Source: Chloroflexota bacterium (GTDB taxonomy: Bacteria; Chloroflexota; Anaerolineae; Anaerolineales; Villigracilaceae). Taken from it: DNA of 6,583 nt. The position numbers and the translations under genes are program-made. The notes under the pieces are model-generated. The model was not told where the DNA came from. It saw only the letters and a program-made list of their open reading frames with translations, and made no database searches. This document shows, one piece after another, positions 4,600 to 6,583 of the stretch; position 1 is the stretch's first letter; every line of letters begins with the position of its first letter. Location: NCBI GenBank assembly GCA_023484185.1, contig JAMDBC010000090.1, positions 1 through 6,583 on the forward strand. The letters are read 5' to 3'.

Positions 4600-4624
4600 T
4601 AGGGCACAGCGACGCTGTGCCCTA
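4600..4624 (+). repeat. 25-nt palindrome (REP-like), 12-bp arms around one base
   Basis: TAGGGCACAGCG, then A, then CGCTGTGCCCTA is a perfect inverted repeat immediately after the DUF6391-like gene and 11 nt before holA. The form GTAGGG-CAC...GTG-CCCTA resembles dispersed palindromic elements found in many copies in some bacterial genomes. It has no T-run, so it is not a classical terminator, although the hairpin could protect or end the upstream mRNA. Only one copy is in the window. Confidence 0.75.
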
Positions 4625-4635
4625 TTACGCAATAT

Positions 4636-5604
4636 ATGTCAAACATCACCTTCCTCTTTGGCAACGACGAATTCGCCATCTCGCGTAAGCTGGCTGAATT
4701 TGCCGCAGATTTTCCCGATTCCACCAGCGCGGACATGAATACCGCGCGTCTGGAAGCGCGCCCGGTCAGCGAAAACGATCTGAATAACGCGCTGAATGCG
4801 ATGCCGTTCTTATCGAAATATCGTTTGGTTCTGCTGGCAAATCCCTCTGCAAAATACACAACGCCCGCCCTGCGAAAAAAATTCCTTGAGCTTCTTGAAA
4901 ATATATCCGATACAACGCGGCTGGTAATGTACGAATCCGTCGAGCCGAAGGAAGCCGAAAAGCATTGGTTAAATAAATGGGCTCAAAAACAAAACGGGGA
5001 TGTAAAGACGCAGGCTTTTATGATGCCGCGTCTCAAAGACATGAGCGGCTGGATCGTCAACGAGACAAAACATCAGAATGGACAGATCGAACCTGCCGCG
5101 GCCACAAAACTGGCCGAGATGGTCGGCGCGGACACGCGTCAGGCGGCGCAGGAAATTGCCAAACTGCTGGCGTATGTCAATTGGGCGCGGCCGATCAAAA
5201 TCGCGGATGTGGAAGCGGTCAGTATCGTCACCGCCGAGCCGGACATCTTTGCAATGGTCGACGCATTGGCATCCGGCAATGGTCAGTCCGCCCAAAAATT
5301 ATTGCACAGGCTTTTAGAAAATGATGATCCGTTCAATGTGTGGGGAATGGTCGTGCGGCAATTCCGTTTGCTCCTGCAGGCGCGCGAAGTTTTGGACGCG
5401 CACGGCGGAGTGAACGAAGTGGCGCGCGCGTTGGGCGTGCTCCCGTTTGTGGCTGAAAAAACAACCGGCCAGGCCAAACGTTTTTCGATGGCAGCGCTGG
5501 AAAAAATCCATCACAAACTTTTGGAAATCGATGTGGCCGCAAAAACAAGCCAGGTCACATTGGACCTGGCTATGGAAACGTTAGTGGTGGAATTGACGGC
5601 GTAG
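4636..5604 (+). CDS. holA: DNA polymerase III delta subunit (clamp loader)
   Basis: The protein has 322 residues, close to the usual 330-345 for HolA. Delta is the clamp-loader subunit that opens the beta sliding clamp so it can be placed on primed DNA. The N-terminal 'NITFLFGNDEFAISRKLAEF' (residues 3-22) is the typical HolA opening. 'NALNAMPFLSKYRLVLL' (about 51-67) matches the family's 'xLxTxPfFsxxRlVvv' strand, and delta naturally lacks a Walker A motif. 'AATKLAEMVGADTRQAAQEIAKLLAYV' is the conserved domain II segment (LLxxxGxDlxxLxxEleKLxxY). The C-terminal collar runs through 'DPFNVWGMVVRQFRLLLQAREVL' and ends 'LDLAMETLVVELTA'. No ribosome site precedes ATG 4636; the palindrome ends 11 nt upstream, so initiation may be leaderless or SD-independent. 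Its convergent neighbour ends 50 nt downstream. Confidence 0.92.
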   Translation: MSNITFLFGNDEFAISRKLAEFAADFPDSTSADMNTARLEARPVSENDLNNALNAMPFLSKYRLVLLANPSAKYTTPALRKKFLELLENISDTTRLVMYESVEPKEAEKHWLNKWAQKQNGDVKTQAFMMPRLKDMSGWIVNETKHQNGQIEPAAATKLAEMVGADTRQAAQEIAKLLAYVNWARPIKIADVEAVSIVTAEPDIFAMVDALASGNGQSAQKLLHRLLENDDPFNVWGMVVRQFRLLLQAREVLDAHGGVNEVARALGVLPFVAEKTTGQAKRFSMAALEKIHHKLLEIDVAAKTSQVTLDLAMETLVVELTA

Positions 5605-5610
5605 ACTAGC

Positions 5611-5646
5611 GGCAAGTGTTGCACGTTTTGTTGGGTGCGTTTTGCC
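5611..5646. terminator. Possible bidirectional hairpin between convergent genes
   Basis: GGCAA (5611-5615) pairs with TTGCC (5642-5646), and GCAC (5621-5624) with GTGC (5635-5638), giving an interrupted stem in the 50-nt gap between holA and the SNF2-Mrr gene. There is no proper T-run on either strand, so terminator function is weakly supported. Confidence 0.25.
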
Positions 5647-5654
5647 TAATAAGG

Positions 5655-6583
5655 CTAGATTTGTACTCCGAATTTTCTAACATAATTTGCAGTTTGGGAA
5701 CCGTTTAAAGCGACAATCACTCCGCTTCTTTCGCAGAACGCCACACACTCTCTCGAAAATTCTCCCGTCGTCACCAAATAGCCCTTTTCAACGCTGTTAT
5801 CGGAAGCAATGACACCCATTAGCGCGCGTGCCGTCTCGACGCCAACTGTACCCTTGTATCTTTTACATTGTGCTATAACCCTAACAACCCCATCAGAGGT
5901 ATTACGAGTCGAAATTACATCCATACCTCCATCACCAGTGCGTCCTGTTACTTTGCTGTTTGGGTAGCCAAAGGAATGGAGGAGGTCTTTTACCACGTGC
6001 TCGAAATCGCTTGGTGGAATCGTCTGTAGTTTTTCTTGTATCTCTGATAAAGAAAGATTGAGCGGTACAAACTTTGGTGGGGATGTGACGACTTTATGCT
6101 TTACTCCTAACATATCTAACCACTCTTCTGTGGAGATTCTATTATCTACTTCTATCTCAGATAAACCATCAACAATATCAGCAAATAATAAGCCTTTAGC
6201 TTTCAATGTTTGATATATCTTTTCTTCAATCGTGTCTGCGATCCAATAAGAATACACATTAACAGTTCGCTTCTGCCCTATTCGATGAGCGCGTGCTTCA
6301 GCCTGCCACATAACCGCTGGATTCCACCAGTGGTCAAAATGCACAACATAACTTGCTGCCTGCAAATTTAATCCAACTCCGCCTGCTCTAACTGAGGCAA
6401 TAAGAATGGATATGTTCTTTGATTGCTGAAACTGCTTGACTTGAAAATCGCGGTCACTTTGACCACCAATAACCTTTGATACCCCATATTGCTGAATAGA
6501 TGCTTCTATCTTTTCAATACCTTCTGAAATGTATTGAGAAAAGACAATAACCTTTTGCTCGTTTTCCACTATGGCTTCAATTT
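5655..6583 (-). CDS. SNF2-family helicase fused to an Mrr-type restriction endonuclease domain (3' part of gene)
   Basis: The gene is read leftwards and is open at the right edge; the in-frame GTG at 6569 is preceded by an open frame (IEAI-VENEQ), so it is internal. Numbering from that GTG, residues 6-13 (KVIVFSQY) are SNF2 motif IV. Residues 59-70 (ASVRAGGVGLNL) are motif V. Residues 89-101 (QAEARAHRIGQKR) are motif VI with the arginine finger. 'IEEKIYQTLKAKGLLF' is the usual SNF2 tail. After a linker, residues 183-290 form an Mrr/PF04471 nuclease domain: 'DFEHVVKDLLHSFGY', 'TGRTGDGGMDVI' (catalytic D217), 'QCKRYK' (Q234-x-K236) and 'GYLVTTGEFS'. Such fusions would translocate on DNA and cut it, suggesting modification-dependent restriction or phage defence (inference). 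Both half-sites look intact. The gene is AT-richer than holA, consistent with transfer. The ATPase lobe lies off the window. Confidence 0.9.
   Translation of the reverse strand, partial: IEAIVENEQKVIVFSQYISEGIEKIEASIQQYGVSKVIGGQSDRDFQVKQFQQSKNISILIASVRAGGVGLNLQAASYVVHFDHWWNPAVMWQAEARAHRIGQKRTVNVYSYWIADTIEEKIYQTLKAKGLLFADIVDGLSEIEVDNRISTEEWLDMLGVKHKVVTSPPKFVPLNLSLSEIQEKLQTIPPSDFEHVVKDLLHSFGYPNSKVTGRTGDGGMDVISTRNTSDGVVRVIAQCKRYKGTVGVETARALMGVIASDNSVEKGYLVTTGEFSRECVAFCERSGVIVALNGSQTANYVRKFGVQI

Noticed and set aside
4035..4859. Long minus-strand open frame (274 codons) opposite the DUF6391-like gene and holA
   Set aside because: Its product is low-complexity, Arg/Ser/Glu-rich and unlike any family, and it runs antisense across two well-supported genes; it is a shadow of their codon bias.
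5631..5655. GTTGGGT and GCCTAAT near 5631-5650 as an integron attC site
   Set aside because: GTTGGGT fits GTTRRRY, but no matching RYYYAAC with the required inner arms and spacing is present, and there is no cassette-like repetition in the window.
1..6583. CRISPR arrays, tRNA or rRNA genes, transposase genes
   Set aside because: I saw no regularly spaced direct repeats, no cloverleaf-like sequence with a TTCGA-type arm in the right context, and no transposase motif on either strand.

Overview
The window looks like bacterial chromosome, probably from an uncultured Chloroflexota (Anaerolineae-like) organism. This placement is inference. It rests on the moderate-GC core genes, the divergent DNA polymerase III delta subunit, the 'NHALEHAT' membrane protein of a type I associate with Chloroflexota and Cyanobacteria (DUF6391-like), the HTH/small-membrane-protein/7-TM operon, and several genes that appear to be read from leaderless transcripts. 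No rRNA, tRNA, CRISPR array or transposase gene is visible.

Left part (1-2400) is an accessory patch full of gene debris. It opens with the C-terminal end of a BsuBI/PstI-type restriction endonuclease carrying an in-frame amber codon. A MOSC-domain gene truncated to about 54 native residues follows. Next come an intact-looking HEPN/MNT toxin-antitoxin pair (nucleotidyltransferase antitoxin and HEPN RNase toxin, ATGA overlap) and an HD-domain phosphohydrolase. A second, paralogous MOSC gene closes the patch, and it too is cut off before its C-terminal part. The two broken MOSC genes flank the toxin-antitoxin/HD segment in the same orientation.

Middle part (2400-4074) is one likely operon. A sigma70-like promoter and a hairpin in the leader are followed by a 20-codon ORF that overlaps the next start by ATGA. 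Then come a MerR-type HTH regulator with a helical C-terminal domain, a 49-residue single-pass membrane protein overlapping the regulator's 3' end, and a 7-TM membrane protein. The operon closes with a textbook Rho-independent terminator.

Right part (4075-5604) is housekeeping in character. A DUF6391-like membrane protein starts 6 nt downstream of a perfect TATAAT box. A 25-nt near-perfect palindrome follows, and then holA, the clamp-loader delta subunit. Converging on holA from the minus strand is the 3' part of an AT-richer gene for a SNF2 helicase fused to an Mrr-type nuclease domain, which runs off the right edge.

Overall, old core genes are bracketed by nuclease or defence genes (PstI-type REase remnant, HEPN/MNT, SNF2-Mrr). 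The most distinctive observations are the repeated GGYAAAATA box 5-6 nt before three start codons, the paired MOSC remnants, the amber-interrupted REase, the unlisted 49-residue membrane protein and the SNF2-Mrr fusion.
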